Counted from the stretch's first letter, positions 50,786 through 59,169 are shown. The stretch: DNA of 64,000 nucleotides from Agathobaculum ammoniilyticum (GCF_025567315.1 NZ_JAOQJE010000012.1:22336-86335), one strand, 5' to 3'. Notes: a model not told the origin generated them from the sequence alone. Numbers and translations are program-made.

Positions 50786-52270
50786 ATGCAGCTATATGAC
50801 AAGGATTTACTGTCCATGCAGGAGGTCCGTGAACTGGTCGGCGCGGCCAAAAAAGCCCAGCAGGAGCTGGCCGGCATGACCCAGGAGCAGGTGGACCGCA
50901 TTGTCCGCGCCATTGCGGACGCGGGCGTGCGCAACGCGCGGCGCCTGGCGGAAATGGCCAATGAGGACACCGGCTTCGGCAAGGTCGAGGACAAGGTCAT
51001 CAAAAACGTGTTCGGCAGCCGCGGCGTGTACGAATACATCAAGGATATGAAAACCGTGGGCGAGCTTGAACGCGACGAGGTCAATAAAACGCGCACCATC
51101 GCCGTGCCGGTGGGCGTGATCGCGGGTCTGATCCCCTCAACCAATCCCACGTCCACCGCGCTGTACAAGTCCGAAATCGCGATCAAGGCGGGCAACGCGA
51201 TCGTGTTTTCCCCGCATCCGACCGCACTGCGCTGCATCATGGAGACGGTCAAGGTCATCCGCCAGGCGATTTCCGAGGCGGGCGGGAACGAGAACCTGGT
51301 CTCCTGTATCACGATTCCCACCATGGAGGCCACCGATAACCTTATGCGCCACCGCGACGTTGCTTTGATTTTGGCGACCGGCGGTTCGGCCATGGTGCGC
51401 GCGGCCTATTCCTCCGGCACGCCGGCGATCGGCGTGGGGCCGGGCAACGGTCCGGCCTATCTGGAAAAGACCTGCGACCTGCCGCTCGCGGTCAAGCGCA
51501 TCCTGGATTCCAAGACCTTTGACTGGGGTACGATCTGCGCCTCCGAGCAGTCCATTATCTGCGACGAGGATATGGCGGCTGCGGTGCAGGCCGAAATGGA
51601 AAAGCAGGGCGCCTACTTCCTCGACGACGCGGAGCGCGCCAAGCTCGGCAAATTCATTCTCCGCGCCAACGGCACGATGAATCCGGAGATCGTCGGCCGC
51701 AGCGTGGAAACCATTGCCAAGCTGGCCGGCCTGGATCGGGTGCCGGTGTCGGCGCGCGTGCTGGTCGCCCGTGAGGACGGCGTGGGCCGCGGCCATCCGT
51801 ACTCCAATGAAAAGCTCGGGCCGATCCTTGCGTTCTATACCGGAAAGGACTATCGGGACGTGTGTGAAAAGGTTTGCACGATCCTGCGCTACGAGGGCGC
51901 GGGCCATACGTTCTCCATGCATACCAAGGACGAGCAGATGGTCGATTATTTTGCAAAGCGCGTGCCGGTTTCCCGCGTGATCGTCAATACCGCGTCCGCG
52001 CTGGGCGGTATCGGCGCCTCCACGGCGCTCATGCCCGCGCTGACGCTGGGCTGCGGCGCGGTGGGCGGCTCGGCGACGAGCGAAAACGTCGGCCCCATGC
52101 AGCTGCTCAATACCCGCAAGGTGGCCTACGGTCTTCGGGAGCTGGACGATATCCGGCAGGGCGCGCCCGACTGCAGCGACGGCATCTGCCAGAGCACGGT
52201 CGGCGGGATCAGTGAGACCGATCTGGAGGCGATCGTCCGCATGGTCGTCAGCCGGATGAAAAAGGCGTAA
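50786..52270 (+). CDS. eutE: CoA-acylating acetaldehyde dehydrogenase EutE
   Basis: A 494-aa aldehyde dehydrogenase that turns acetaldehyde, NAD+ and CoA into acetyl-CoA inside the compartment. The catalytic cysteine is about C251 in WGTICASEQS; VGPGNGPAYLEKT and IPSTNPTSTA are family motifs. The N-terminal 20 residues (YDKDLLSMQEVRELVGAAKK) form the amphipathic helix typical of an encapsulation signal. Normal length. Confidence 0.94.
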   Translation: MQLYDKDLLSMQEVRELVGAAKKAQQELAGMTQEQVDRIVRAIADAGVRNARRLAEMANEDTGFGKVEDKVIKNVFGSRGVYEYIKDMKTVGELERDEVNKTRTIAVPVGVIAGLIPSTNPTSTALYKSEIAIKAGNAIVFSPHPTALRCIMETVKVIRQAISEAGGNENLVSCITIPTMEATDNLMRHRDVALILATGGSAMVRAAYSSGTPAIGVGPGNGPAYLEKTCDLPLAVKRILDSKTFDWGTICASEQSIICDEDMAAAVQAEMEKQGAYFLDDAERAKLGKFILRANGTMNPEIVGRSVETIAKLAGLDRVPVSARVLVAREDGVGRGHPYSNEKLGPILAFYTGKDYRDVCEKVCTILRYEGAGHTFSMHTKDEQMVDYFAKRVPVSRVIVNTASALGGIGASTALMPALTLGCGAVGGSATSENVGPMQLLNTRKVAYGLRELDDIRQGAPDCSDGICQSTVGGISETDLEAIVRMVVSRMKKA

Positions 52271-52313
52271 ACAGGTTCATCAACCATTCAATAAAGCTTA
52301 GGAGGAATTGATT

Positions 52314-52604
52314 ATGGCAACGACGACACAGGCACTCGGCATGATCGAAACAAAGGGACTGGTCGCATCCGTGGAAGCGGCCGACGCAATGGTAAAGGCG
52401 GCAAACGTAACGCTGATCGGCAAGGTACATGTCGGCGGCGGCCTGGTGACCGTGATGGTGCGCGGGGACGTGGGCGCGGTCAAGGCCGCGACCGACGCGG
52501 GCGCGGCGGCAGCGGAGCGAGTGGGCGATCTGATCTCGGTACATGTGATCCCGCGGCCGCACGAAGAGGTGGAGTATATCCTGCCCTCGCTGGATAAGCA
52601 GTAA
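52314..52604 (+). CDS. eutM: BMC shell protein EutM, copy 1
   Basis: A 96-aa canonical hexameric shell protein (MIETKGLVASVEAADAMVKA, then GDVGAVKAATDAGAAAAERV and VHVIPRPHEEVE). It shares 86 consecutive identical residues with the next gene; only the ends differ. AGGAGG lies eight bases before the ATG. Confidence 0.96.
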   Translation: MATTTQALGMIETKGLVASVEAADAMVKAANVTLIGKVHVGGGLVTVMVRGDVGAVKAATDAGAAAAERVGDLISVHVIPRPHEEVEYILPSLDKQ

Positions 52605-52638
52605 AAAGCGGAAAACGACAGAAAAGGAGTAAGGTAAC

Positions 52639-52923
52639 ATGGCAAATATGCAGGCACTCGGCATGATCGAGACAAAGGGACTGGTCGCATCCGTGGAGGC
52701 GGCCGATGCAATGGTAAAGGCGGCAAACGTAACGCTGATCGGCAAGGTACACGTTGGCGGCGGCCTGGTGACCGTGATGGTGCGCGGGGATGTGGGCGCG
52801 GTCAAGGCTGCGACCGACGCGGGCGCGGCGGCAGCGGAGCGAGTGGGCGATCTGATCTCGGTACATGTGATCCCGCGGCCGCATGAGGAAGTGGAGTACA
52901 TCCTGCCGACTCTGGACAAATAA
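52639..52923 (+). CDS. eutM: BMC shell protein EutM, copy 2
   Basis: A 94-aa tandem copy of the preceding gene. Over the 86 shared codons roughly a dozen third-position changes are seen and no amino-acid change, so the duplication is not brand new and the sequence is under strong constraint. AAAGGAG precedes the ATG. Confidence 0.96.
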   Translation: MANMQALGMIETKGLVASVEAADAMVKAANVTLIGKVHVGGGLVTVMVRGDVGAVKAATDAGAAAAERVGDLISVHVIPRPHEEVEYILPTLDK

Positions 52924-52971
52924 GGCGCGGCGGTACGGCAGAAGCCCATCCGCCTTGAGGAGGTGAAGCGT

Positions 52972-53751
52972 TTGAAATATATCACGGAGACAGCGCTGCG
53001 GCATGAGCTGCACGCGATCGAGCCGGAGAGCTATGTGGTACCCAGGGGACAGAAGCTGACGCCGGCAGCGCGCGAGTATCTTCAGACGCGCAAAATCAAG
53101 ATTGTGCCGGAGGAGCGGCAGGGGAAAGCCAGCCCCTGCTCGGCAGGGGTGGTAAACGCGCTGGCGGCGCCCGCGGCTGTGCCGACGGCAGCGGCGAGGT
53201 TCGTTGACTATGAGACCGGCGCGTTTTACGCGGAAAAGCCCGAGCATATGACGCACCTCGCGGGCAACCTGCTGGTACAGAAAAGCCATCCGCGCATCCT
53301 GTTTCGGGGCAGGCTGGACGCGCTGCAGGCGTCTGTCGTGCTGGCGCAGACCGAGATCAGCGGACGCGGAGGCAGCGAAAAGCTGCTGGAGGACCTGAAC
53401 GACCTGCTGCACGCGCTGCGCGAGGTGATGCGTTGCGACGTGCTCGATGAGCCGTTCACCATGGAAACGCTGATCGGACTGACACACGCCGGCCTGCGGG
53501 AGCAGTCGCACGACCCGCAGCGCTTTTTCGGCGTCAAGGCGATGACGCTGCCCGAGTATACCATGGGGCGCGATTTCGCCCTGCTCAACAGCCTGCGCGC
53601 CGCGGTGCGGGAGACCGAGGTCGCGGCGGCGCTGGCGTTTCGCGAGGGCGCGAAATGCACCAGAGAGGATCTGATCGAAGAACTAAACCGTATGTCCAGC
53701 GCGCTGCACATTATGATGTGCCGTTATCTGGCCGGACAATATGGGGCATAG
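52972..53751 (+). CDS. eutT: Ethanolamine utilization cobalamin adenosyltransferase EutT
   Basis: A 259-aa ATP:cob(I)alamin adenosyltransferase that makes the adenosylcobalamin for EutBC. The N-terminal KYITETALRHEL and LTPAAREYLQTRKIKIVP segments and the PRILFRGRLDALQA segment are EutT features. The HxxxCC metal motif of Salmonella EutT is not evident, so it may be the metal-independent variant. Start TTG at 52972, eight bases after AGGAGG and matching the family N-terminus; an in-frame GTG at 52963 is less likely. Confidence 0.88.
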   Translation: MKYITETALRHELHAIEPESYVVPRGQKLTPAAREYLQTRKIKIVPEERQGKASPCSAGVVNALAAPAAVPTAAARFVDYETGAFYAEKPEHMTHLAGNLLVQKSHPRILFRGRLDALQASVVLAQTEISGRGGSEKLLEDLNDLLHALREVMRCDVLDEPFTMETLIGLTHAGLREQSHDPQRFFGVKAMTLPEYTMGRDFALLNSLRAAVRETEVAAALAFREGAKCTREDLIEELNRMSSALHIMMCRYLAGQYGA

Positions 53752-53778
53752 CGGAAAACGGAAGGAGCGCTGGAACAA

Positions 53779-54594
53779 ATGATGGATATGGAGCGCGTTA
53801 ACGACTATATGGCCCGCGTGAGCGCGTCGGAGCATACCACCTTTCCGCCGGCTGACGGAGAAATGAAGGTGGGGCTGGACCTGGGTACGGCCTATATCGT
53901 GCTGGTCGTGCTGGACGGGGCGGATAATCCTGTGGCGTGCGAAAAGCAGGCGGCCTCGGTGCTGCGGGACGGCGTGGTGGTCGATTACCTCGGCGCGCTG
54001 CAGATCGTGTGCGAGCTGAAGCGCAGACTGGAGCAGCGGCTTGGCAGGGAGCTGGAACGGTGCGCCATCGCCATGCCGGCGGGGACGGAGTCGAGCGCGC
54101 GGACACATCAGTATGTGGCCGAGGGCGCGGGGTTTGAAGTGACCGCCGTGCTGGATGAGCCGACCGCTGCGAACGCGGTCTACCAGATCGACAACGGCGT
54201 GGTGGTGGATATCGGCGGCGGCACGACCGGCCTGGCCGTCCTGCGGGAGGGAAAGGTGGTCCGCATCGAGGATGAGCCGACCGGCGGCACGCATCTGACC
54301 CTGGTGCTGGCGGGCAACTATCATATCCCTTTCGCGGAGGCTGAGTCCATCAAGCAGGACTACGCGCGTCATAAGGAGATCTTTCCCGTGGTCAGACCCG
54401 TTGTGGAAAAAATGGCGGCGATCGTAAAACGCTATGTCGATAAAACAGAAACGGAAACACTCTACCTGTGCGGCGGCACCTGTTGCCTGACCGGAATCGA
54501 AGAGGTCTTTGCGCGGGAAACGGGCATCCGGACGGTAAAGCCTGCCGACCCGTTTCTGGTGACGCCCGCAGGGATTGCCATGAACTGTAAGTGA
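53779..54594 (+). CDS. eutJ: Ethanolamine utilization chaperone-like protein EutJ
   Basis: A 271-aa Hsp70/actin-fold protein: KVGLDLGTAYIVLVVLD near residue 30, the VLDEPTAANAVYQI segment, DIGGGTTGLAVL near residue 138 and a C-terminal CGGTCCLTGIEEV. EutJ is a putative chaperone of the compartment; its client is not known. Confidence 0.92.
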   Translation: MMDMERVNDYMARVSASEHTTFPPADGEMKVGLDLGTAYIVLVVLDGADNPVACEKQAASVLRDGVVVDYLGALQIVCELKRRLEQRLGRELERCAIAMPAGTESSARTHQYVAEGAGFEVTAVLDEPTAANAVYQIDNGVVVDIGGGTTGLAVLREGKVVRIEDEPTGGTHLTLVLAGNYHIPFAEAESIKQDYARHKEIFPVVRPVVEKMAAIVKRYVDKTETETLYLCGGTCCLTGIEEVFARETGIRTVKPADPFLVTPAGIAMNCK

Positions 54595-54615
54595 TAAGCG
54601 GAAAGGAGGGGAGCC

Positions 54616-55329
54616 ATGGAGCGAACAGAGCTGGTCGAGGAAATCGTGCGGCGGGTCACGGCAAGACTGCATGAGCTGGAGGGAGCGGAGCAGGCAGACC
54701 CGTCTGAGAGCAAGCAGGGCCTGCTGATCCTGACACAGGCGCACGGCACGGCCTGTCACAGCGTGCTGGAGAGCGAGGCGGTCCGCCGGAAATGGCGGGT
54801 GGACTGCGCCCTGCAGCGCGAGTATGACGTGGAGCTGGCGGATTACGATGCGGTGCTGCTCGGCGACCTGAGCTGCGGCGCGCTGGACCGGATCGCTTCC
54901 GGCGTGGGAGACTGCGCCTTTACCCGTTTGGCGGTGCAGGCCATCCTCGCGGGGAAAAAGGTCTATATCCTCGCGGAGGGGGTGGAGCTGTACCGGTATC
55001 GGGAGTCGGCACCAGCGGTGTACTATAAGATGCTGCAGCAAAAGCTGGACTTTTTGCAGGCAAGCGGCGCGGTTCTCTGCACGCAGACCGATGTCGGGCA
55101 GTTGCTGACCGAAAAGCAGCCCGCGGCGAAATTACAGGTGCCGCCTGCGGAGGCGTCCAACGCAAAGGAAAAGACGCTGGCCAAGCGGGTGCTGACCGAG
55201 CGCGACCTGATCGACGCGGAAAAGCAGGGCGTTGCCTGCATCCGCGTGGGCGCGGGCTGTATCATCACGGCGCTGGCCAAAGACCTGGCGGCGGGCAGAG
55301 GCATCACGATTATCAAGGGGCAGGACTGA
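54616..55329 (+). CDS. Eut-locus protein of unknown function (flavoprotein-like)
   Basis: A 237-aa protein of the type repeatedly found in Gram-positive eut operons. The N-terminal helix (ELVEEIVRRVTARLHELE) resembles microcompartment encapsulation peptides. A flavodoxin-like alpha/beta part (GLLILTQAH, then DAVLLGDLSCGALDRIASG and AGKKVYILAEGVELY) and a C-terminal segment with KRVLTERDLIDAEKQGV follow. No catalytic residues are recognised. A lumenal flavin-related enzyme is possible. Confidence 0.75.
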   Translation: MERTELVEEIVRRVTARLHELEGAEQADPSESKQGLLILTQAHGTACHSVLESEAVRRKWRVDCALQREYDVELADYDAVLLGDLSCGALDRIASGVGDCAFTRLAVQAILAGKKVYILAEGVELYRYRESAPAVYYKMLQQKLDFLQASGAVLCTQTDVGQLLTEKQPAAKLQVPPAEASNAKEKTLAKRVLTERDLIDAEKQGVACIRVGAGCIITALAKDLAAGRGITIIKGQD

Positions 55330-55390
55330 AACCCGTGGCGCGGGCTGAGCCGCCGGCGCGCCAACGTATGCCCGACAGGAGGGGAACCAT

Positions 55391-55696
55391 ATGAAAATTG
55401 CCAAAGTGATCGGGAATATCTGGGCCACCCGCAAGGAGGAACGGCTGGCGGGCTATAAGCTGCTGATCGTGCAGCCGGTCAACATCCTGGACGGCTCGCC
55501 GGATCGCGCGCCCATCGTGGCCGCCGATATGATCGGCGCGGGCATGGGGGAGACGGTCATCATCGTCGGCGGAAGCTCGGCGCGCAGCGCGGCGGGCGAT
55601 ATGTCGGTGCCGGTGGACGCGACCGTGGTCGGCATTGTGGACGATCAGGAGTTCGACCCCGGTATTCTGGAGGAAAAGGAAGCGGTGAAACCATGA
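55391..55696 (+). CDS. eutN: BMC vertex protein EutN
   Basis: A 101-aa EutN/CcmL-type protein that forms pentamers capping the shell vertices: KIAKVIGNIWATRKEERLAGYKLLI at the start is split around the core motif, and GAGMGETVIIVGGSSAR and DATVVGIVD follow. It overlaps the PduS-like gene by four bases. Confidence 0.95.
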   Translation: MKIAKVIGNIWATRKEERLAGYKLLIVQPVNILDGSPDRAPIVAADMIGAGMGETVIIVGGSSARSAAGDMSVPVDATVVGIVDDQEFDPGILEEKEAVKP

Positions 55697-57042
55697 ATCT
55701 GACCGAAACCATCAAGGCGGCCGGCATCGTCGGCGCGGGCGGCGCCGGATTCCCGACGCATGTCAAGCTGGACGCCAAGGCGGAGTGCCTGATCGTCAAC
55801 GCGGCCGAGTGCGAGCCGCTGATCGAGACGGATAAATACCTTTGCCGCACCTGTGCGCCGCAGATCATCCAGGCGGTGCTGGCGGTCAAAGAGCATTTGG
55901 GCGCAGGCCGCGCGGTCATCGCCCTGAAAGGCAAATACGAACAGGAGATCGGCGCGCTGTCCGAGGCGATCCGCGCGACGGCCGCGCCGGTCGAGATCTT
56001 CCGGATGGGTACGTTCTATCCGGCGGGCGACGAACAGACCATGGTGCAGCAGGTGACCGGACGCTCGGTCCCCGAGCGCGGCCTGCCGCTTGATGTCGGC
56101 TGCGTGGTGGACAACGTCGGCACCATGCTCAATATTTACGACGCGCTGCAGGGACGGCCGGTGGTGGATAAATACCTGTCGGTCGTGGGCGAGGTGAAAG
56201 AGCCGGTTATGCTGCATGTACCGATCGGGACGCCGGTCATCGACTGCGTGCGCGCGGCCGAGCCGCAGCTCGCGGACTATGCGCTGATCCTCGGCGGGCC
56301 GATGATGGGCAGGCAGTTGACCGGCGCGGACGAAATACGCGGCGCGGTCGTAACCAAGACCACGGGCAACATCATTGTGCTGCCGCGTGACCACTATCTG
56401 TTCCGGCGGGCCGCGACGCCGCTGGAAACAATCCGTCACCAGGCGCGCAGCGCCTGCATCCAGTGCCGGATGTGTACCGACCTGTGTCCGCGATACCTGA
56501 TCGGCCACGCCATTCGGCCGCACCTGATTATGCGCAACCTGTGGCGTGAGCAGGGGGTAACGGACGACGCGGCATACGTCCGTATTTTCGGCGAGGCAGC
56601 CAACTGCTGCGACTGCGGCGTATGCGAAATGTTCGCCTGCCCGATGCAGCTTTCGCCGCGCAAGGTCAACCAATACGTCAAGCGCTGGCTGCGGGAAAAG
56701 GGACTTCAGGTGCCGCGGGACAGCGCGCCGCAGGCGCGAGCCGAGGTCGATCAGCGCCATACGCCGACCGACCGCCTGGTCAGCCGGCTGGGGCTGTCGG
56801 CGTATTACGGTCTGCACGCGCACGACTGCCGGACTCTTACGCCGGATGAGGTATTCCTGCCGTTCTCCCAGCATATCGGCAAGCCGGCGCATCCGGTCAA
56901 GCAGGCCGGCGACACAGTCGAGCGGGGCGAAGTGCTGGCGCAGGCGGCGGAAGGCCTGTCCGCACAGATTCACGCCAGTATTTCGGGCGTGGTGACGGAA
57001 ATTACAGAAAGAGGCGCCCGCATCCGCGGACGGAAGGAGTGA
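55693..57042 (+). CDS. pduS: PduS/RnfC-like flavo-iron-sulfur oxidoreductase
   Basis: A 449-aa RnfC-like protein: GIVGAGGAGFPTHVKL flavin/NADH-binding glycine loop at the start, NAAECEPL, an SLBB region, then two cysteine clusters (CIQCRMCTDLCPRYL and CCDCGVCEMFACPM), and a C-terminal barrel-sandwich hybrid domain. PduS of propanediol compartments is a cobalamin reductase and binds PduT. Here it could reduce cobalamin for EutT or carry electrons out through the shell. It pairs with the next gene. Confidence 0.9.
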   Translation: MNLTETIKAAGIVGAGGAGFPTHVKLDAKAECLIVNAAECEPLIETDKYLCRTCAPQIIQAVLAVKEHLGAGRAVIALKGKYEQEIGALSEAIRATAAPVEIFRMGTFYPAGDEQTMVQQVTGRSVPERGLPLDVGCVVDNVGTMLNIYDALQGRPVVDKYLSVVGEVKEPVMLHVPIGTPVIDCVRAAEPQLADYALILGGPMMGRQLTGADEIRGAVVTKTTGNIIVLPRDHYLFRRAATPLETIRHQARSACIQCRMCTDLCPRYLIGHAIRPHLIMRNLWREQGVTDDAAYVRIFGEAANCCDCGVCEMFACPMQLSPRKVNQYVKRWLREKGLQVPRDSAPQARAEVDQRHTPTDRLVSRLGLSAYYGLHAHDCRTLTPDEVFLPFSQHIGKPAHPVKQAGDTVERGEVLAQAAEGLSAQIHASISGVVTEITERGARIRGRKE

Positions 57043-57047
57043 GCACT

Positions 57048-57599
57048 ATGGGAATTTCCAGCAGGATGGCCATCGGCATGGTGGAACTGAACAGCATTGC
57101 GCGGGGCATCGAAACCTGTGACTATATGGTAAAGGCGGCGACCGTGGAGCTGCTCCGCTCCTCCACGGTGTGTCCGGGCAAATACCTGATCCTGATCGCG
57201 GGCGAAACAGGGGACGTGAAAGCCTCCATGACGGAGGGAATCAAGCGGGGCGGCGAGTGCGTGGTGGACACGCTGACCATCCCCAACATCCACGCGGATG
57301 TGATTCAGGCCATCAGCATGACCACGCAGATTGAAAGGCCGGGCGCGGTCGGCGTTTTGGAGTATTATTCGGTAGCGTCCGCCATCATTGGCGCGGATAT
57401 CGCGGCCAAGGCGGCGGATGTGCAGCTGATCGAGGTGCGCATCGGCTATGCGATCGGCGGCAAGGGCTATGTGACGCTGACCGGCGATGTCGGCGCGGTG
57501 CGCGCCGCAGTGGCCGCCGCCAGGGAGCAGGCCGAGCTGCTGGTCGGCACAAGCATTATCCCGCGCCCATCGCCCAAGGTGTTTGAGGCTCTGATGTGA
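57048..57599 (+). CDS. pduT: PduT-like tandem BMC shell protein with an iron-sulfur pore cysteine
   Basis: A 183-aa tandem BMC protein. STVCPGKYLILIAG contains the cysteine that in PduT sits at the threefold axis and holds a 4Fe-4S cluster. The second BMC domain starts at GAVGVLEYYSVASAI. It would offer a path for electrons, or iron-sulfur repair, across the shell beside the PduS-like protein. The ATG at 57048 is eight bases from AAGGAG. Confidence 0.9.
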   Translation: MGISSRMAIGMVELNSIARGIETCDYMVKAATVELLRSSTVCPGKYLILIAGETGDVKASMTEGIKRGGECVVDTLTIPNIHADVIQAISMTTQIERPGAVGVLEYYSVASAIIGADIAAKAADVQLIEVRIGYAIGGKGYVTLTGDVGAVRAAVAAAREQAELLVGTSIIPRPSPKVFEALM

Positions 57600-57626
57600 C
57601 CTGGCAGCGGAAAGGGGAGGATGACG

Positions 57627-58079
57627 ATGAAAGTAAACGAGGAGCTGATTCGCAGCCTTGTGGAAAAGGTGCTGGCCGAGACAAGCTGGCAAAAGCCGGC
57701 GCAGAGCGAAAGCGGCGGGTGCGGCTTTGAGAAAACGGTAGATCCCAGCGGCGTGCTCAGCGTGCGCGTGCCGACCGTGCGCCTTGAGCCGTTTGAGGGG
57801 CGCGATGACGTGCGCCTGAAAGACGTGGCGACGCTCGAGGAGGCGCCGCGCATCGGCTGCGGCATCATGGAGCTGCGCGACGGCGCGGATTTTGAATGGA
57901 CGCTCACTTACGACGAATGGGACGTTGTACTGGAGGGGCGGCTGGAGATCCGCATAGACGGCCGCACCGTAGGCGGCGACGCAGGGGATGTGCTGTATAT
58001 CCCGCGCGGTAGCCATATCCACTTTACAACGCCGCAGTATGCGAAATTTGCCTATACAGTATTTCCGGCGGATTGGTGA
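57627..58079 (+). CDS. eutQ: Cupin-type acetate kinase EutQ
   Basis: A 150-aa protein with an N-terminal helix (NEELIRSLVEKVLAE), a linker and a C-terminal cupin barrel (WDVVLEGRLEIRIDGRTVGGDAGDVLYIPRGSHIHF in two parts). EutQ is required for compartment function and has acetate kinase activity in Salmonella. The ATG at 57627 is better spaced from GGGGAGG than the one at 57621. Confidence 0.9.
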   Translation: MKVNEELIRSLVEKVLAETSWQKPAQSESGGCGFEKTVDPSGVLSVRVPTVRLEPFEGRDDVRLKDVATLEEAPRIGCGIMELRDGADFEWTLTYDEWDVVLEGRLEIRIDGRTVGGDAGDVLYIPRGSHIHFTTPQYAKFAYTVFPADW

Positions 58080-58094
58080 GACAGGGGCGCTGTT

Positions 58095-59066
58095 ATGTTT
58101 ACTAAGCTGATCGAAAAACTGAAAAAGAATTATACCACGCTGGTGTTCACCGAGGGGGCGGACCCGCGTATCCTGGAGGCTGCCTCCCGCCTCAAGCGGG
58201 AGGACATTCTGCAGCCCTTGCTGATCGGGGACGTACAGGAGGTGCGGCAGGCCGCGCGGGCAGGCGGCTTCGACATTGCGGATATCCGCATCGTCGATCC
58301 GCTGCACTACCGCCGTATGGACGAGCTGGTGGATAAAATGGTAGAGCTGCGGAAGGGCAAGCTGTCGCCTGAGGAATGCCGCGGGCTGCTGCAAAAGGGA
58401 AATTATTTCGGCACCATGCTGGTAAAGCTCGGCGTGGCAGACTGCCTGCTCGGCGGTGCGACCTATTCCACGGCGGATACGGTGCGTCCGGCGCTGCAGC
58501 TGATCCGTACCAAGCCGGGACACCGGATCGTCGGCTCGTGCTTTATCCTGACCCGCGGGAGCGGAAGCAGCGCGGAACTGCTGGCGATGGGGGACTGTGC
58601 AATCAATATCAAGCCGGATGAGGATGAACTGGCCGAGATCGCAGTCGAAACCGCCGAATGCGCGAAGCTGTTCGGCATTGACCCACAGGTGGCGTTCCTG
58701 TCCTATTCGACCAAGGGGTCGGGAAAAGGCGAGGATGTAGACAAGATGCGCCGCGCGGCCCAAACGGCGAAGCAGGCGCGTCCCGACCTGATGATCGAGG
58801 GAGAGCTGCAGTTTGATGCGGCGGTATCGCCCGAGGTCGCGCAGACCAAGTGCAAGGGCCTGCCGGTGGCGGGACATGCCAACACCTTTATCTTTCCGGA
58901 TATCAACGCCGGCAATATCGGCTACAAGATCGCGCAGCGCCTGGGCGGCTTTGAGGCCTATGGGCCGATCCTGCTGGGCTTAAACGCGCCGATCAACGAC
59001 CTGTCCCGCGGCTGCAACGCGGAGGAAGTCTATTATATGGCGATCATCACGGCGGGACTGCGGTGA
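58095..59066 (+). CDS. eutD: Phosphate acetyltransferase (EutD-type)
   Basis: A 323-aa Pta-family enzyme converting acetyl-CoA and phosphate to acetyl phosphate. VFTEGADPRILEAA at the N-terminus, GGATYSTADTVRPALQLI in the middle, and a conserved LPVAGHANTFIFPDINAGNIGYK region split across the C-terminal domain. Last gene of the eut operon, followed by a terminator and the right end of the element. It recycles CoA and feeds EutP/EutQ. Confidence 0.93.
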   Translation: MFTKLIEKLKKNYTTLVFTEGADPRILEAASRLKREDILQPLLIGDVQEVRQAARAGGFDIADIRIVDPLHYRRMDELVDKMVELRKGKLSPEECRGLLQKGNYFGTMLVKLGVADCLLGGATYSTADTVRPALQLIRTKPGHRIVGSCFILTRGSGSSAELLAMGDCAINIKPDEDELAEIAVETAECAKLFGIDPQVAFLSYSTKGSGKGEDVDKMRRAAQTAKQARPDLMIEGELQFDAAVSPEVAQTKCKGLPVAGHANTFIFPDINAGNIGYKIAQRLGGFEAYGPILLGLNAPINDLSRGCNAEEVYYMAIITAGLR

Positions 59067-59085
59067 GGCCTTGACGGGAATACAA

Positions 59086-59111
59086 AAAAGAGGGGCGGAC
59101 GCCCCCCTTTT
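59086..59111 (+). terminator. Terminator of the eut operon
   Basis: GGGGCG pairs with CGCCCC, extended by A- and T-rich arms (AAAAGA / CCTTTT). It lies about 35 bases inside the right end of the element. Confidence 0.75.
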
Positions 59112-59122
59112 CCTTTTCGCGC

Positions 59123-59167
59123 GGCTGCAACGCGGATACCGCCGGCCGTATCCTCCCGCAACGCTGC
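59123..59167 (-). repeat. Right terminal inverted repeat (59146-59167) with an inner imperfect dyad
   Basis: 59146-59167 is the exact reverse complement of 27173-27194. Reading inward, a second imperfect copy in the opposite sense follows (GGATACC at 59134-59140 and GCTGCAACGC at 59124-59133), so the right end forms a dyad of about 45 bases. Paired half-sites of this kind are typical of serine-recombinase binding sites. Confidence 0.75.
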
Positions 59168-59169
59168 CT

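Larger units (their letters stand above)
27171..59169. mobile_element. Putative 32-kb serine-recombinase element inserted in asnB
   Basis: The segment is bounded by a perfect 22-bp inverted repeat (27173-27194 and 59146-59167) and by GA, read on the minus strand, at both junctions. Joining the flanks at a single GA recreates an uninterrupted 609-codon asnB with the family motif LLDRKDRM. Inside are a large serine recombinase (33971-35506, minus) and catabolic cargo for purines, an opine-like compound and ethanolamine. The outermost genes fit the borders: xpt has its own promoter just inside the left end, and the eut terminator lies just inside the right end. TnpX/TndX large resolvases are known to recombine at GA. 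That this recombinase acted here is inference. Confidence 0.75.

Noticed and set aside
27173..59167. The 22-bp inverted repeat interpreted as an invertible-DNA switch
   Set aside because: Inversion between the repeats would leave asnB split in both orientations, because both halves lie outside the repeats on the same strand. Insertion or excision explains the data; inversion alone does not.
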